The notes below the pieces were generated by a model that searched no databases, had not been told where the DNA came from, and saw only the letters and a list, made by a program, of their open reading frames with translations. A program made the position numbers and the translations under genes. A stretch of 64,000 bases of DNA from contig NZ_JACHBY010000003.1 of assembly GCF_014200495.1 (NCBI RefSeq), forward strand, positions 682,001 to 746,000. Direction: 5' to 3'. Below, piece by piece: positions 16,561 through 26,119 of the stretch. Source of the stretch: Mucilaginibacter geliditolerans. Its GTDB lineage: Bacteria; Bacteroidota; Bacteroidia; Sphingobacteriales; Sphingobacteriaceae. Every line of letters begins with the position of its first letter. Positions within the stretch are counted from its first letter, which is position 1.

Positions 16561-16582
16561 CTCCCCTTTAGGGGTTGGGGGC
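16561..16582. repeat. Short GC-rich palindromic repeat
   Basis: CTCCCCTTTAGGGGTTGGGG contains the dyad CCCC-TTTA-GGGG and abuts the stop codon of the zinc peptidase gene. The composition matches the larger palindrome at 2393-2416, so both probably belong to one dispersed repeat family. Confidence 0.5.
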
Positions 16583-17311
16583 TTAATTTCGCCTGTTCAA
16601 TAAAAACGATGCGTAATACATTAAGGTAGCCAGTGCGCTGAGGGCTGCAACAACGTAGGTCATGGCGGCCCACCAAAGTGCGTCTTTGGCTTGCTCATGC
16701 TCCTCGCGGGTTTGCATAATGGTGTAGTTGTTATTCAACCATGCTAATGCCCGGCGACTTGCATCAAACTCAACCGGCAGCGTAATAAAGCTAAATAGGG
16801 TTACCAATGCCAGTGCGGCAACGCCTATAGCCAGCACAAAAGGGTTATGCGTAAAAAACAACAGCATCAACCCTAAAAATAAGGTCCACTGCGTTAAGGT
16901 TGATGCCACGTTGATAACCGGCACCAATGATGTACGCAGGCTTAACCATGCATATGACCTGGCATGCTGCACAGCATGGCCACATTCATGCGCCGCAACG
17001 GCTGCCGCAGCTACACTACGACTGTAAAATACATCCGGACTAAGATTAACGGTTTTTGTTTCGGGATTGTAATGATCGGTCAATTGCCCTTCAACTGATA
17101 TTACCTGTACATCATAAATACCATTATCCCTGAGCATCTTTTCGGCTACTTCAGCGCCTGAAAGGCCTGATAGCAGGCCGATCTCTGAGTATTGTTTAAA
17201 CTTGCTTTTAAATCGCCACTGCACAATAAAACTTACTATCGCAATAACGATCATAAGGAACCAGGCCGAACCCGGACCAATATATCCTGTAATTAATGCT
17301 ATCTGATTCAT
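16583..17311 (-). CDS. Zinc metallopeptidase, YugP-like (neutral zinc peptidase)
   Basis: A membrane-anchored peptidase of about 242 residues: an N-terminal helix (PGSAWFLMIVIAIVSFIVQW), the zinc site VAAHECGHAVQHARSYAW (HExxH with the two His ligands and catalytic Glu), and C-terminal membrane helices. The upstream half contains LSGAEVAEKMLRDNGIYDVQ and VNLSPDVFYSRSVAAAAVAA, both typical of this family. I chose ATG 17309-17311 (MNQIALITG); the longer frame starts 12 codons upstream. Substrates unknown. Confidence 0.9.
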   Translation of the reverse strand: MNQIALITGYIGPGSAWFLMIVIAIVSFIVQWRFKSKFKQYSEIGLLSGLSGAEVAEKMLRDNGIYDVQVISVEGQLTDHYNPETKTVNLSPDVFYSRSVAAAAVAAHECGHAVQHARSYAWLSLRTSLVPVINVASTLTQWTLFLGLMLLFFTHNPFVLAIGVAALALVTLFSFITLPVEFDASRRALAWLNNNYTIMQTREEHEQAKDALWWAAMTYVVAALSALATLMYYASFLLNRRN

Positions 17312-17454
17312 ATTATTTTTTTGTATATTGACTATTTCAAAAAGCATTCCACATGTAAGTCAAAATTCAAAAGTGAAAATTCAAAAGCTGGATTTTGCTT
17401 AAAATGGAATACTGATCAGGTAACCCGGGCTTTGAATTTTTAATTTTTTGACCT

Positions 17455-18603
17455 ATGAATTCGGAAACAACATTTTCATACTGGGAACGCAGCGCTTTTA
17501 TTGACAATACCGATGTAATCATTATTGGAAGCGGATTAGTGGGCCTGAGCGCCGCCTTACACTTAAAAAAGGAACAGCCCACCTTAAAGGTATTGGTTTT
17601 GGAGCGTGGCTTTTTACCCACCGGCGCGAGCACCAAAAACGCCGGCTTTGCCTGCTTTGGCACTGTATCAGAGCAACTTGCGAGCTTAAAACAATCATCT
17701 GAAGAGGAAGTTGTGCGCATGGTTGATTATAAATGGCGGGGATTGCAGCGTTTGCGGCAAAATTTGGGCGATGCTAATATAGATTTCCATCCAAACGGGG
17801 GCTACGAGTTATTCATGACGGGTGAAACCCGTCATGCCGATGAAACCATCGAACAGATTCCTTACCTCAATAAATTATTACAACAGGCCATTGGTGAGCC
17901 TGACATTTATGCAGTAGCGAATGCTAAAATTACCGGTTTTGGCTTTAAAGGTGTTAGCCGGATGATTTATAACCCCTATGAGGGCCAGATAAATACAGGG
18001 AAAATGATGCGCACTTTACTGCAAAGGATTTATGAAGCCGGCATACTGGTTTTAAACTCCTGCGCGGTAACAAAGGTTGAAAGACTGGGCGATGGCATCC
18101 ATCTGTCCACATCACAGGGAAGCTTTAAAACCGGTAAGCTTATACTGGCAACCAATGCTTTCGCCAGTCAGCTGTTTCCGGGTTTAAAGGTAGTGCCGGG
18201 GCGAGGTCAGGTGCTGGTTACCAAACCCATAAACGGGTTAAAGCTTAAAGGCACTTATCATTTTGATGAAGGCTATTATTATTTCAGGAATATTGATAAC
18301 CGTGTACTGTTTGGTGGCGGCCGCAACCTTGATTTTGATTCGGAAGCTACATGGGAGTTTGGCCATACCGAAACCGTAAAGCAGCAGTTATACGCCTACT
18401 TAAATGATGTTATACTACCTGGTCAAAACTTTGAGATAGATTACTGGTGGAGCGGCATTATGGGCTTTGGCGAGGACATAAACCCCATAGTTAAACAAAT
18501 TGAGCCCGGTATTTTTTGCGCGGTACGCTGCAATGGTATGGGCATAGCCATGGGTAGTTTAGTTGGCGAAGAAGTAGCTCAGCTGGCACTGGCTTATTTG
18601 TAA
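17455..18603 (+). CDS. FAD-dependent oxidoreductase, DAO/glycine oxidase type
   Basis: A 382-residue flavoenzyme. The FAD-binding Rossmann motif is DVIIIGSGLVGLSAALHLKK (about 22-41), followed by VLVLERGFLPTGASTKNAGF. The C-terminal end (PGIFCAVRCNGMGIAMGSLV) is the usual second FAD-contacting segment of D-amino-acid oxidase-like (DadA/gamma-glutamylputrescine oxidase) enzymes. It would oxidise an amine or amino acid; the substrate is not evident. The spacer before it (17358-17450) contains near-duplicate AAAATTCAAAAG stretches. ATG at 17455 fits. It is convergent with the large NHL gene. Confidence 0.88.
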   Translation: MNSETTFSYWERSAFIDNTDVIIIGSGLVGLSAALHLKKEQPTLKVLVLERGFLPTGASTKNAGFACFGTVSEQLASLKQSSEEEVVRMVDYKWRGLQRLRQNLGDANIDFHPNGGYELFMTGETRHADETIEQIPYLNKLLQQAIGEPDIYAVANAKITGFGFKGVSRMIYNPYEGQINTGKMMRTLLQRIYEAGILVLNSCAVTKVERLGDGIHLSTSQGSFKTGKLILATNAFASQLFPGLKVVPGRGQVLVTKPINGLKLKGTYHFDEGYYYFRNIDNRVLFGGGRNLDFDSEATWEFGHTETVKQQLYAYLNDVILPGQNFEIDYWWSGIMGFGEDINPIVKQIEPGIFCAVRCNGMGIAMGSLVGEEVAQLALAYL

Positions 18604-18610
18604 TAGCACC

Positions 18611-21600
18611 TTACCTGATAAGCGTAATATAACCGCTCAGCTTAGGGCTTTTAATGCCCAGGTCAATCACATAATAATAGGTGGATACGGGAAGCTTGCT
18701 GCCATTGTAGTTACCATCCCATGGTTTACTGTAGCCCCGTGAGTTATACAACAGCACCCCATACCTGTTATAAATATTTACGATACAATTCGGAAAATTG
18801 GCTAATGCCGGTATATTCCACAGATCATTAATACCATCGCCATTAGGTGTAAAAGCATTGGGGATAGCGATATCTGCTGTCAGCATAATTGACATTGCTA
18901 TGGGGTTGCTGATAGCTGATATATTACAACCGCTGGTGAACATGACGCTACAGGTAACCACATCGCCATTATGGAGTGTTGTAGTGATAAAAGTAGAGCT
19001 ATTGACACCCACATTCTTATTGTTCACCATCCATTGATACAATACAGGATTAATACTTGATGTAGCTGTAAACGTAACCGGTACACCTGCATATACCGTA
19101 GTGGCAGAAGCCGTAATACTCACCGTCAGTGGATTTGTAATAGTTACCGCAATAGGGTTTGATGTTGCTGTTAAAGTAGTAAGGCATGCGCCGCCCTGGT
19201 TAGTTAATATACAGGTAACTATATCCCCGTCATTAAAGCAATTACTGGTAAATACAGGGCTGTTAGTACCCACGCTTGCACCATTTACCTGCCATTGGTA
19301 GCCTGGGCTAGTGCCGCCATTGGTAGGTGTAGCGGTAAATGTAATATCTGTTCCGGCCGGTACGCTATTGCTGGTTATATTTTGTATTTTAAGTGTGGGT
19401 GTAACATATGGGTCTGCTGTTATAGTCGCATTATTTGAGGTAACCGGGCCCTGTGTACAATCGCTATTATTGGTGAGGGTACAGGTTATAATATCACCTG
19501 TGTTTAATGTAGTACTGGTAAATGAAGCGCTGTTGATACCCGCGGGCTGCCCGTTCACATTCCATTGGTAAGCGGGATTAATGCCTCCATTTACTGCCGT
19601 TGCTGTATAAGTAACCGATAAACCCTGGCATGAACCAAAAGCATCTGGTGTTATGCTTACTGATGGTATAACATATGGACTAACAGTCAATATTTGCGTT
19701 TGTGGGCCTGAGCCATCATTTGCAGTAATGGTTGATGTACCTGGACCGGTAATATGTATTTTACCGGATATTATAGTAGCTACTGCCGGGTTACTGCTGG
19801 TATAGGTATAAGTGCCGCTGCCGCCGGTAGCACCGGGGTTAAAATCAGCAGAGCACATGGTTTTTGCGGGGATGGCAGGAAATGAAAATCCAGCTGCTAA
19901 TACTGCAATATTTACAACCGCGCTCCCGCTGCCACTTATATTGTAGGCGGTAATGGTATAATTTGTAGCAGGCGAAGTTACTGTTGGCGTACCGCTGATG
20001 ATACCTGTTGTGTTATCGAATACTAAGCCGGCAGGCAGGGGTTTATCAATGGTATAGCCTGTTAATGCTATTTCCCTGATCGCGAAGTTGGCTTCATCTG
20101 ATATATATAAATTGCCATTATGATCTGCAACTATACCAAATGGGGCATTAAAGTTGGCTGATAACCTGTCGCCATTTTTAAGACCGGAAACATCTGCAAC
20201 ACCGGCAAAGGTTGTTACATTACCTGCCGGGTCTATTTTACGGATAAGCGAATTAAAGGTATCCGCTATATATAAATTGCCTGATGCATCATAGGTACCC
20301 CCTTCTGGATATCGAAAATTTGAGGCTTTTGCTGTTCCATTATTTGCCCCTTTAGTACCATCACCCGCAATTGTTGTAACCGCGCCCGCCGGAGTTACCT
20401 TCCTTATTAATTCATTGTTTGCGTCGGCCACTATAATATTGCCTGATGCATCAAAGGTTAAACCAGCGGGATTATAGAACCGGGCAGAAGAACCGGTTCC
20501 ATCTGCCGAACCGATTGCCGGGGTACCCGCCAGGGTGCTAACCATGCCAGTAGTAGTAACTTTACGGATCTCATCATTTACATAATCTGAAACATACAAG
20601 GTCCCGGCATTATCAACAATTACATCATTAGGGAAATCAAAGCTGGCATTACTTGCTGTCCCATCATTAACACCTACAAAACCACTACCGGCGTAGGTAG
20701 TTACCGCGCCATTAGGCGTTATTTTCCTGATCAGCTGATTCCCTGAATCAGCCACATATATATTGTCCGCGGCATCTACTGTTAATCCGGTAGGATTGGT
20801 GAAACTTGCATTTACACCGGTACCGTTTACTGCACCAGCAACGCCACTGCCCGCAACTGTACTTACCAGGCCCGCAGGAGTTATCTTTCTTATCTTATTG
20901 TTTCCATTATCTGCAACATAAATATTGTTTGCATTATCAACAGCTATCCCCCTGGGGTCATTAAAGCTTGCTGCTGTGCCTAACCCATCTGCCGAACCGA
21001 CTGTTCCTGTACCTGCAAATGTGGTAACCTGGCCATATGGGTTTGGTGGCACTGCGCCACCAGTGTTGGTTGGGGCCAATGCCGTAATGGTTGTATTTAC
21101 GGTATAAACCTGTGGAGTTTGGTAGCTTATTATGGGAGGATTTATGCCCGATGGCGGCGTGGCCGCCGCATTTACAGTAATATTTACAACTGTACTGCTG
21201 CTGCCGCTTGTATTATAAGCGGTAACTGTATAATTGGTTGATGGCGATGCTACAGTTGGTGTGCCGCTGATGATACCGGCTGCGGGATCGAAAGTTAAGC
21301 CTGCAGGAAGAACTTTATCTATTTTATACCCAACAAGAGGTAATTTTGTAATAACATCATTGGCTATATCTGATATATATAAATTGCCCGATTTATCTAT
21401 TGCTATTCCATAAGGAAGACTTTGCCCTGCATTTATTAAACCATTCATTAGATCCTGAATAGTTGCGACTGTTGTTACAACTCCGGAAGATGTGATTTTT
21501 CTAATTGTACCATTTCCCGAATCAGCTACATATACATTGCCGGCATCATCTACTGTTATACCTTCCGAAAAGTTAAAGCTGGCCGCTGTACCAACACCAT

Positions 21601-22471
21601 CGGTTGCTCCTTTTAAGCCACTGCCAGCCAGCGTAGTTACAACGCCTGCAGGAGTAATTTTTCTTATTAAATTATTATAGGTGTCATCCGCATATACATT
21701 GCCCAGGTTATCAACCGTTAATGCTACAACACCTTTAAAACTGGCTGCCACGCCTGTACCATTAGTGTTTCCAATGGTCCCACTGCCTGCCAGCGTTGTA
21801 ACAACACCTGCCGGGCTAATTTTTCTAATCAGAGCATTACCTACATCAGAAACATAAACATTTCCGGATTGGTCAACCGCTACTGCATATGGTTGGCTAA
21901 AGCTTGCTACCATACCAATGCCATTCGCATTTCCGGGCAAACCACCACCTGCTAATGTCGTAACAATACCGCTAGGAGTAATCTTTCTGATCCTGTTATT
22001 TCCCATGTCTGCCACATATACATTACCAGAACCATCAACAGCAGCATCAAAAGGGTGGTAAAAATCAGCAGCCAAGCCTGTACCATCAGCAAAACTATCA
22101 TTTTCATAGCTGCCAGCTAGTACACTTACAGCGCCATTATCGGTTATTTTAAATATTTGCGCATAACCTGCATCAGCTAAAAACATATTGCCTTGCTCAT
22201 CCATTGATAAACCATATGGGTTTTGAAAACCTTTAGCAATAGTATTTCCCGGCCCATAGTTAGTAGCAGCAACCGTTCCACCTATATTAGTTGGAGACAA
22301 TGGTGTTATTGCGGTATTTGTAGTATAAATTTGCGGAGTTAGGTAACTGATAACCGGCGCCTGTGCAAAGCCATTCCCACTAAAAATCAATACAAATAAA
22401 GCGGCCAGCAGAAATACTCCACAGCTAAAGAATGTGTTTGGATAATTATTGCTGCGCTTAGTATTCAACAT
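18611..22471 (-). CDS. Giant secreted NHL-repeat protein with type B T9SS sorting domain
   Basis: A 1,286-residue exported protein. The start is the ATG at 22469-22471; an in-frame TTG lies 8 codons upstream. A signal segment (TFFSCGVFLLAALFVLIFSG) is followed by two copies of a block. Each block opens with an ISYxTPQxYTxNTxIT motif, then NHL repeats (GNVYVADMGNNRIRKITPSG type) forming beta-propellers, then a putative Ig (He_PIG) domain with LPAGLTFDPAAGIISGTPTV. Next come Ig/PKD-like repeats (YQWxVNG, TCTLTNNSDC). The C-terminal ~90 residues (IPNAFTPNGDGINDLW, IYNRYGVLLYNS, YYYVIDLG) are the gliding-motility-associated/type B sorting domain, so it should be exported by the type IX system and held at the surface. 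It is convergent with the oxidoreductase gene. Confidence 0.9.
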   Translation of the reverse strand: MLNTKRSNNYPNTFFSCGVFLLAALFVLIFSGNGFAQAPVISYLTPQIYTTNTAITPLSPTNIGGTVAATNYGPGNTIAKGFQNPYGLSMDEQGNMFLADAGYAQIFKITDNGAVSVLAGSYENDSFADGTGLAADFYHPFDAAVDGSGNVYVADMGNNRIRKITPSGIVTTLAGGGLPGNANGIGMVASFSQPYAVAVDQSGNVYVSDVGNALIRKISPAGVVTTLAGSGTIGNTNGTGVAASFKGVVALTVDNLGNVYADDTYNNLIRKITPAGVVTTLAGSGLKGATDGVGTAASFNFSEGITVDDAGNVYVADSGNGTIRKITSSGVVTTVATIQDLMNGLINAGQSLPYGIAIDKSGNLYISDIANDVITKLPLVGYKIDKVLPAGLTFDPAAGIISGTPTVASPSTNYTVTAYNTSGSSSTVVNITVNAAATPPSGINPPIISYQTPQVYTVNTTITALAPTNTGGAVPPNPYGQVTTFAGTGTVGSADGLGTAASFNDPRGIAVDNANNIYVADNGNNKIRKITPAGLVSTVAGSGVAGAVNGTGVNASFTNPTGLTVDAADNIYVADSGNQLIRKITPNGAVTTYAGSGFVGVNDGTASNASFDFPNDVIVDNAGTLYVSDYVNDEIRKVTTTGMVSTLAGTPAIGSADGTGSSARFYNPAGLTFDASGNIIVADANNELIRKVTPAGAVTTIAGDGTKGANNGTAKASNFRYPEGGTYDASGNLYIADTFNSLIRKIDPAGNVTTFAGVADVSGLKNGDRLSANFNAPFGIVADHNGNLYISDEANFAIREIALTGYTIDKPLPAGLVFDNTTGIISGTPTVTSPATNYTITAYNISGSGSAVVNIAVLAAGFSFPAIPAKTMCSADFNPGATGGSGTYTYTSSNPAVATIISGKIHITGPGTSTITANDGSGPQTQILTVSPYVIPSVSITPDAFGSCQGLSVTYTATAVNGGINPAYQWNVNGQPAGINSASFTSTTLNTGDIITCTLTNNSDCTQGPVTSNNATITADPYVTPTLKIQNITSNSVPAGTDITFTATPTNGGTSPGYQWQVNGASVGTNSPVFTSNCFNDGDIVTCILTNQGGACLTTLTATSNPIAVTITNPLTVSITASATTVYAGVPVTFTATSSINPVLYQWMVNNKNVGVNSSTFITTTLHNGDVVTCSVMFTSGCNISAISNPIAMSIMLTADIAIPNAFTPNGDGINDLWNIPALANFPNCIVNIYNRYGVLLYNSRGYSKPWDGNYNGSKLPVSTYYYVIDLGIKSPKLSGYITLIR

Positions 22472-22673
22472 CAAGAAACCGATAATGGCTATCAAATTTA
22501 ATTATTTAGCCCACATTATTGTATGCAAAAGGCAATAATGAACAGAAAACACGCTAAAGCCTAAATACTTAAATGAATTGCACGTGTATATTTAGAAATA
22601 TAAAATATAGGTTTTACATGGATATTATATAGTTAGAAATCATATGCCATAATTTAGCCGAAAACATTTAAGC

Positions 22674-23468
22674 ATGGATTTACAACTTAAAAATAAAATA
22701 GCCTTTGTCAGCGGTTCAACAGCGGGCATTGGTTTTGCAATAGCCCAGAGCTTATTACAGGAGGGCGCAGAAGTTATTATCAACGGCCGCACTCAGAATA
22801 GCGTTGACAAAGCAGTGGAAGAATTAAAAGGACTGGTTACAGATGCAAATGTATCGGGCATTCCGGCCGATTTTTCTAAAGCTGATGATGTTAAACAATT
22901 AATTGATCAGCTGCGGGATATTGATATCCTGATCAACAACGCGGGTATTTTTGAACCTAAAGCTTTTGAGGATATTCCTGATGAAGATTGGTTCCGTTTC
23001 TTTGAGGTGAATGTATTGAGCGGTGTACGGCTATCGCGCCATTTTCTGCCTAAAATGCTGAAGAAAAACTGGGGGCGTATCATTTTTATCTCCAGCGAAT
23101 CTGCCGTTTTTATACCTGATGAAATGATCCACTACGGCATGACAAAAACAGCACAACTGGCCATAAGCCGTGGTTTAGCAGAATTAACCCATGGAACCGA
23201 AGTAACGGTTAATGCCATTTTACCCGGACCAACCAAATCAAAAGGTGTGGGTGGTTTTATTGAGGACCTGGCCAAAGCAGGCAATGTATCAACAGATAAG
23301 GTTGAAGAAGATTTCTTTAAAAACATGCGCCCTACCTCATTGCTGCAAAGGTTTGCAACGGTTGATGAAGTGGCTCACACGGTAACTTACTATGTTAGTC
23401 CGCTGGCCTCGGCTACAAACGGGGCATCCATAAGAGTTGAGGGTGGTCTGATTCGCTCTATTTTATAA
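22674..23468 (+). CDS. Short-chain dehydrogenase/reductase
   Basis: A 264-residue classical SDR. The NAD(P)-binding motif is VSGSTAGIGFAIA (TGxxxGIG type, about 12-24), NNAG is at 88-91, catalytic Ser about S141 (ISSESA), and Y154/K158 in YGMTKTAQ. The C-terminus (GGLIRSIL) is family-typical. NGRT near residue 37 hints at NADP use. Substrate unknown. It stands alone, divergent from the NHL gene. A strong hairpin follows its stop. Confidence 0.9.
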   Translation: MDLQLKNKIAFVSGSTAGIGFAIAQSLLQEGAEVIINGRTQNSVDKAVEELKGLVTDANVSGIPADFSKADDVKQLIDQLRDIDILINNAGIFEPKAFEDIPDEDWFRFFEVNVLSGVRLSRHFLPKMLKKNWGRIIFISSESAVFIPDEMIHYGMTKTAQLAISRGLAELTHGTEVTVNAILPGPTKSKGVGGFIEDLAKAGNVSTDKVEEDFFKNMRPTSLLQRFATVDEVAHTVTYYVSPLASATNGASIRVEGGLIRSIL

Positions 23469-23475
23469 GCTATTA

Positions 23476-23517
23476 TTTACCGGTGCCCGAATGTTTAAAT
23501 GTTTGGGTACCGGTAAA
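23476..23517. terminator. Long hairpin between convergent genes
   Basis: Arms 23476-23491 and 23502-23517 pair over 16 bp with two mismatched positions and a 10-nt loop. It lies between the SDR gene and the convergent anti-sigma gene. No long T-run follows, so termination is likely but less certain. Confidence 0.5.
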
Positions 23518-23522
23518 CCTTA

Positions 23523-24920
23523 TCAATGTTTGCTTTTAGGCGGATCGAAATTGAATTTCAGGTTTATGCCCCCTGAGCCAAACAACAGGTGTTCATCGCC
23601 CATCCCGTTGAGCGGGTATTTGAAGAATGGCTCAATGATCAGCTGATTTTTACCAACCGGGTAACCTACACCAAAGGATACATTAAGCATCTGCGCGAAG
23701 TAAAAACTATCGAATGATTTATGGCTCGCATCTCCCGTTTGCTGTACGGATGATCCGTTAGTATAATTATATATAGTGTTATAGGTTTCATTAACAAATG
23801 TACCCGAGCTAAAACCAGCTGAAACATATGTATTGCCTTTTTGTGGGTTAAACACGTATTTCAGGTCCACAGGAATATCCAGATTAACCAAATTTGCATT
23901 CAAATTGGTTGATGCAGGTGCAACTGAATATAACATACTTGAACTCGCTGCAAAATTATGCGAAGCTGCAGCCATTAGCTCCATAGGCACAACTGCAGTA
24001 GTATTATTGGCATAGCTTAAGGTATTTTGCCCTATAGACACACCGGTTGAAAGCCTCAGGTTATCTGTTAACCTGATATCAGCCGTTCCACCAACACCTG
24101 TATTAAATTGTTTGTTGCTGCCCTTGGCATAATTTACATAAGTGGCCGCGTATATGGCAAACTCTACCTTTTTATCAATTGGTTTTTGTTCTTCGGTATT
24201 TTGTGTGGCTCTGTTTTGCGCTTCCTTATCAAACAGCGCTTGCATGCCTTTACTTACCGGGTTATTGGCAACTACCTTGGGTTGTTCCTTTTCAGCAGGT
24301 GCTGTTGCAGGTCTTGTAGAAATAAGTTTTAATGGTGATTTATTATTAGCGATGGCAGTGGTTATATGGTTATCTATAGTATCCGGCGATTTAGCTCTAT
24401 TCGCCGGTTTATAAGCCATATCATTTTTAGCACTACTATCAACCTTAGCTGTAAATAATGTACTGCCTGTATTTACAGATGGACTGGAATTATTTACGCC
24501 CGGCTGTACAGATGGTATATTTTTAGCAACGCCATTAGCATGCGCAACAGTTGCAGCCGTAGACTGTTGCTGATAGGCAAGATTCGCCGCTGAATCTATT
24601 GTTTGCTTTTTACTACCCGGTATTGCCGCTATTTTTGAGGTTGTAGTGGTGTCAGTAATTTCTCTCTTTTTATTATGGGCAATATTTTGCTTGCCTGTTT
24701 CATGAAAATTAAACCACAGGCCAAGCCCTAATGCCATTAGTAAAATTGCCGCTACACCTGCAATACGCCACAGCCAGAATATAACACGATCGTTCTCCTC
24801 CTTCTCCGGATATTTCTCCCTGAGCAGCAGCCAGCCTTCATCAGCGGTGTTGTCTTCGTAATTATCAAACACCTGCTTAATGCGTTTCTTTAAGTCATCA
24901 TCTAACTGATCGTCGCTCAT
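23523..24920 (-). CDS. Putative dual-membrane anti-sigma factor with C-terminal beta-barrel
   Basis: A 465-residue protein overlapping the ECF sigma gene by 23 nt. Residues 1-46 are acidic/charged and cytoplasmic in character (MSDDQLDDDLKKRIKQVFDN), followed by one transmembrane helix at about 48-70 (IAGVAAILLMALGLGLW). Then comes a ~175-residue Ser/Thr/Ala/Pro/Asn-rich linker. From about 245 to the end it has alternating amphipathic strands (FAIYAATYVNY, RLSTGVSIGQNTL, YVSAGFSSGTF, INLKFNF) like small outer-membrane beta-barrels. This one polypeptide could span both membranes and report envelope state to the sigma factor. The architecture is seen in sequence; anti-sigma activity is inferred from context and from the Dma proteins known in Bacteroides. 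Confidence 0.75.
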   Translation of the reverse strand: MSDDQLDDDLKKRIKQVFDNYEDNTADEGWLLLREKYPEKEENDRVIFWLWRIAGVAAILLMALGLGLWFNFHETGKQNIAHNKKREITDTTTTSKIAAIPGSKKQTIDSAANLAYQQQSTAATVAHANGVAKNIPSVQPGVNNSSPSVNTGSTLFTAKVDSSAKNDMAYKPANRAKSPDTIDNHITTAIANNKSPLKLISTRPATAPAEKEQPKVVANNPVSKGMQALFDKEAQNRATQNTEEQKPIDKKVEFAIYAATYVNYAKGSNKQFNTGVGGTADIRLTDNLRLSTGVSIGQNTLSYANNTTAVVPMELMAAASHNFAASSSMLYSVAPASTNLNANLVNLDIPVDLKYVFNPQKGNTYVSAGFSSGTFVNETYNTIYNYTNGSSVQQTGDASHKSFDSFYFAQMLNVSFGVGYPVGKNQLIIEPFFKYPLNGMGDEHLLFGSGGINLKFNFDPPKSKH

Positions 24921-25464
24921 TATATGTAGTGATTAATAATAACTTTCTTAATTTTTCCTTTGCCCGTGTGAGGTATACCCTCGACGAGCTTGTTGCTATC
25001 CCCAGCATTTGTGAAATTTCATCATGATTGTAGCCATCAACCTCATACAGGTTAAAAATGGTGGCATGTATAGAAGGCAGCTGGTTCAGCAGGTTTAAAA
25101 TATCCTGCGCATCCAGGTTATCAACGGTGCTAACGGAATGCTGCACCATCATGGCATCATCCAGGTCGGTATTTAGCTGGTGCTTTAGTTCTTTCCGGCG
25201 CCTGTCAATGGCTGTATTAATTACAACCGTTGCCAGCCAGGCTTTAAATGGCCGGGCCGGATTATAATCGTTTATATTTTTAAATATTTTTATAAATGCA
25301 TCATTTACAGCCTCTAAGGCATCATCCCTGTTAATACTGTAGCGCAAACCAATGCCCATAGCAAAGCCATAAAATTGAGTATACAACATTTCCTGGTACT
25401 TTAAACTACCTTTTTTACATTGCGCTATAAGCTCTTCTTCTGCAATGCGGGCCGGTTTTAGCAT
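24898..25464 (-). CDS. ECF-type RNA polymerase sigma factor
   Basis: A 188-residue sigma-70 family protein with region 2 (YTQFYGFAMGIGLRYSINRD, DALEAVNDAFIKIFKNI, FKAWLATVVINTAIDRRRK) and region 4 (LPSIHATIFNLYEVDGYNHD, EISQMLGIATSSSRVYLTRA). No region 1 or 3, as expected for ECF sigma factors. Its 3' end overlaps the anti-sigma-like gene by 23 nt, so the pair is co-transcribed and probably co-regulated. A terminator at 25504-25546 lies upstream and separates it from the lipoprotein genes. ATG at 25462-25464. Confidence 0.92.
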   Translation of the reverse strand: MLKPARIAEEELIAQCKKGSLKYQEMLYTQFYGFAMGIGLRYSINRDDALEAVNDAFIKIFKNINDYNPARPFKAWLATVVINTAIDRRRKELKHQLNTDLDDAMMVQHSVSTVDNLDAQDILNLLNQLPSIHATIFNLYEVDGYNHDEISQMLGIATSSSRVYLTRAKEKLRKLLLITTYNERRSVR

Positions 25465-25503
25465 TAACCTGTTCCTTGTTAATATTGATTATCGCCAGAT
25501 TTT

Positions 25504-25546
25504 AAAAAAAGATACAGGGCCCTATAATGTGTTAAGACCCTGTACC
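25504..25546 (-). terminator. Terminator after the lipoprotein gene at 25592
   Basis: Read leftward, GGTACAGGG pairs with CCCTGTATC (25546-25538 with 25519-25511, one wobble), followed by seven T's. It lies upstream of the ECF sigma gene. Confidence 0.7.
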
Positions 25547-25591
25547 TTTTCGGAATTACAAAACTATCTATTCACCGGTATGAATAATAAT

Positions 25592-26032
25592 TTAATTGGT
25601 GGTCTTTTTAAAATTGTATTGCAGTTTTAAGGTATCACCATAAATTATATAAATACCTAATGTTGAGCCATCATAGGTATAATTATATACGCCCGATAGG
25701 TGATACTTGGTAAAAGGTGCAGCTGCCGAATATGTTGCATCAACAAATTGAATATAGTAAGCGTTTGCCGCATATGAACCATAACTGCCTGCATGCAGGG
25801 TACTGGTATCACCGGTAATGGCAAAGCCGGTACTTTGCGCCATGGCTAAATTAAGATTGGCCTTTAGTGTATCGTACTTTAAGTTTGTTTTGTTATAGTG
25901 TACACGTAAAAACTGGCCGGTAAAATTCCCGGTTGGTAAAACAACAGGGGTTGAATTGTTACTGGTTTTTGAACATGCCGTGATCAATAAAACTGCCATT
26001 AAGGGCATAAGGTAAATTAATTTTATCTTCAT
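25592..26032 (-). CDS. Small lipoprotein of unknown function
   Basis: A 146-residue protein with a lipoprotein signal (LMPLMAVLLITACSKTSN, lipobox ITAC). The mature part is beta-rich (GNFTGQFLRVHYNKTNLKYD, YNYTYDGSTLGIYIIYGDTL), reminiscent of small lipocalin-like or immunoglobulin-like domains, but no family is recognised. It follows the DUF4397 lipoprotein gene on the same strand by about 87 nt and precedes the ECF sigma operon. Outer-membrane anchoring is likely. Confidence 0.75.
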   Translation of the reverse strand: MKIKLIYLMPLMAVLLITACSKTSNNSTPVVLPTGNFTGQFLRVHYNKTNLKYDTLKANLNLAMAQSTGFAITGDTSTLHAGSYGSYAANAYYIQFVDATYSAAAPFTKYHLSGVYNYTYDGSTLGIYIIYGDTLKLQYNFKKTTN

Positions 26033-26119
26033 ATTTATAGTATCTATTATAATTACATTACGGCAACGGCAGTTATTACGCTACACGTAACCTTGTTTTA
26101 TTGCAAATATTTGTCGCCC

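Noticed and set aside
16600-16700. Short tandem-like repeats suggesting a CRISPR array
   Set aside because: No regularly spaced repeat with unique spacers exists here or anywhere in the window; no cas genes.
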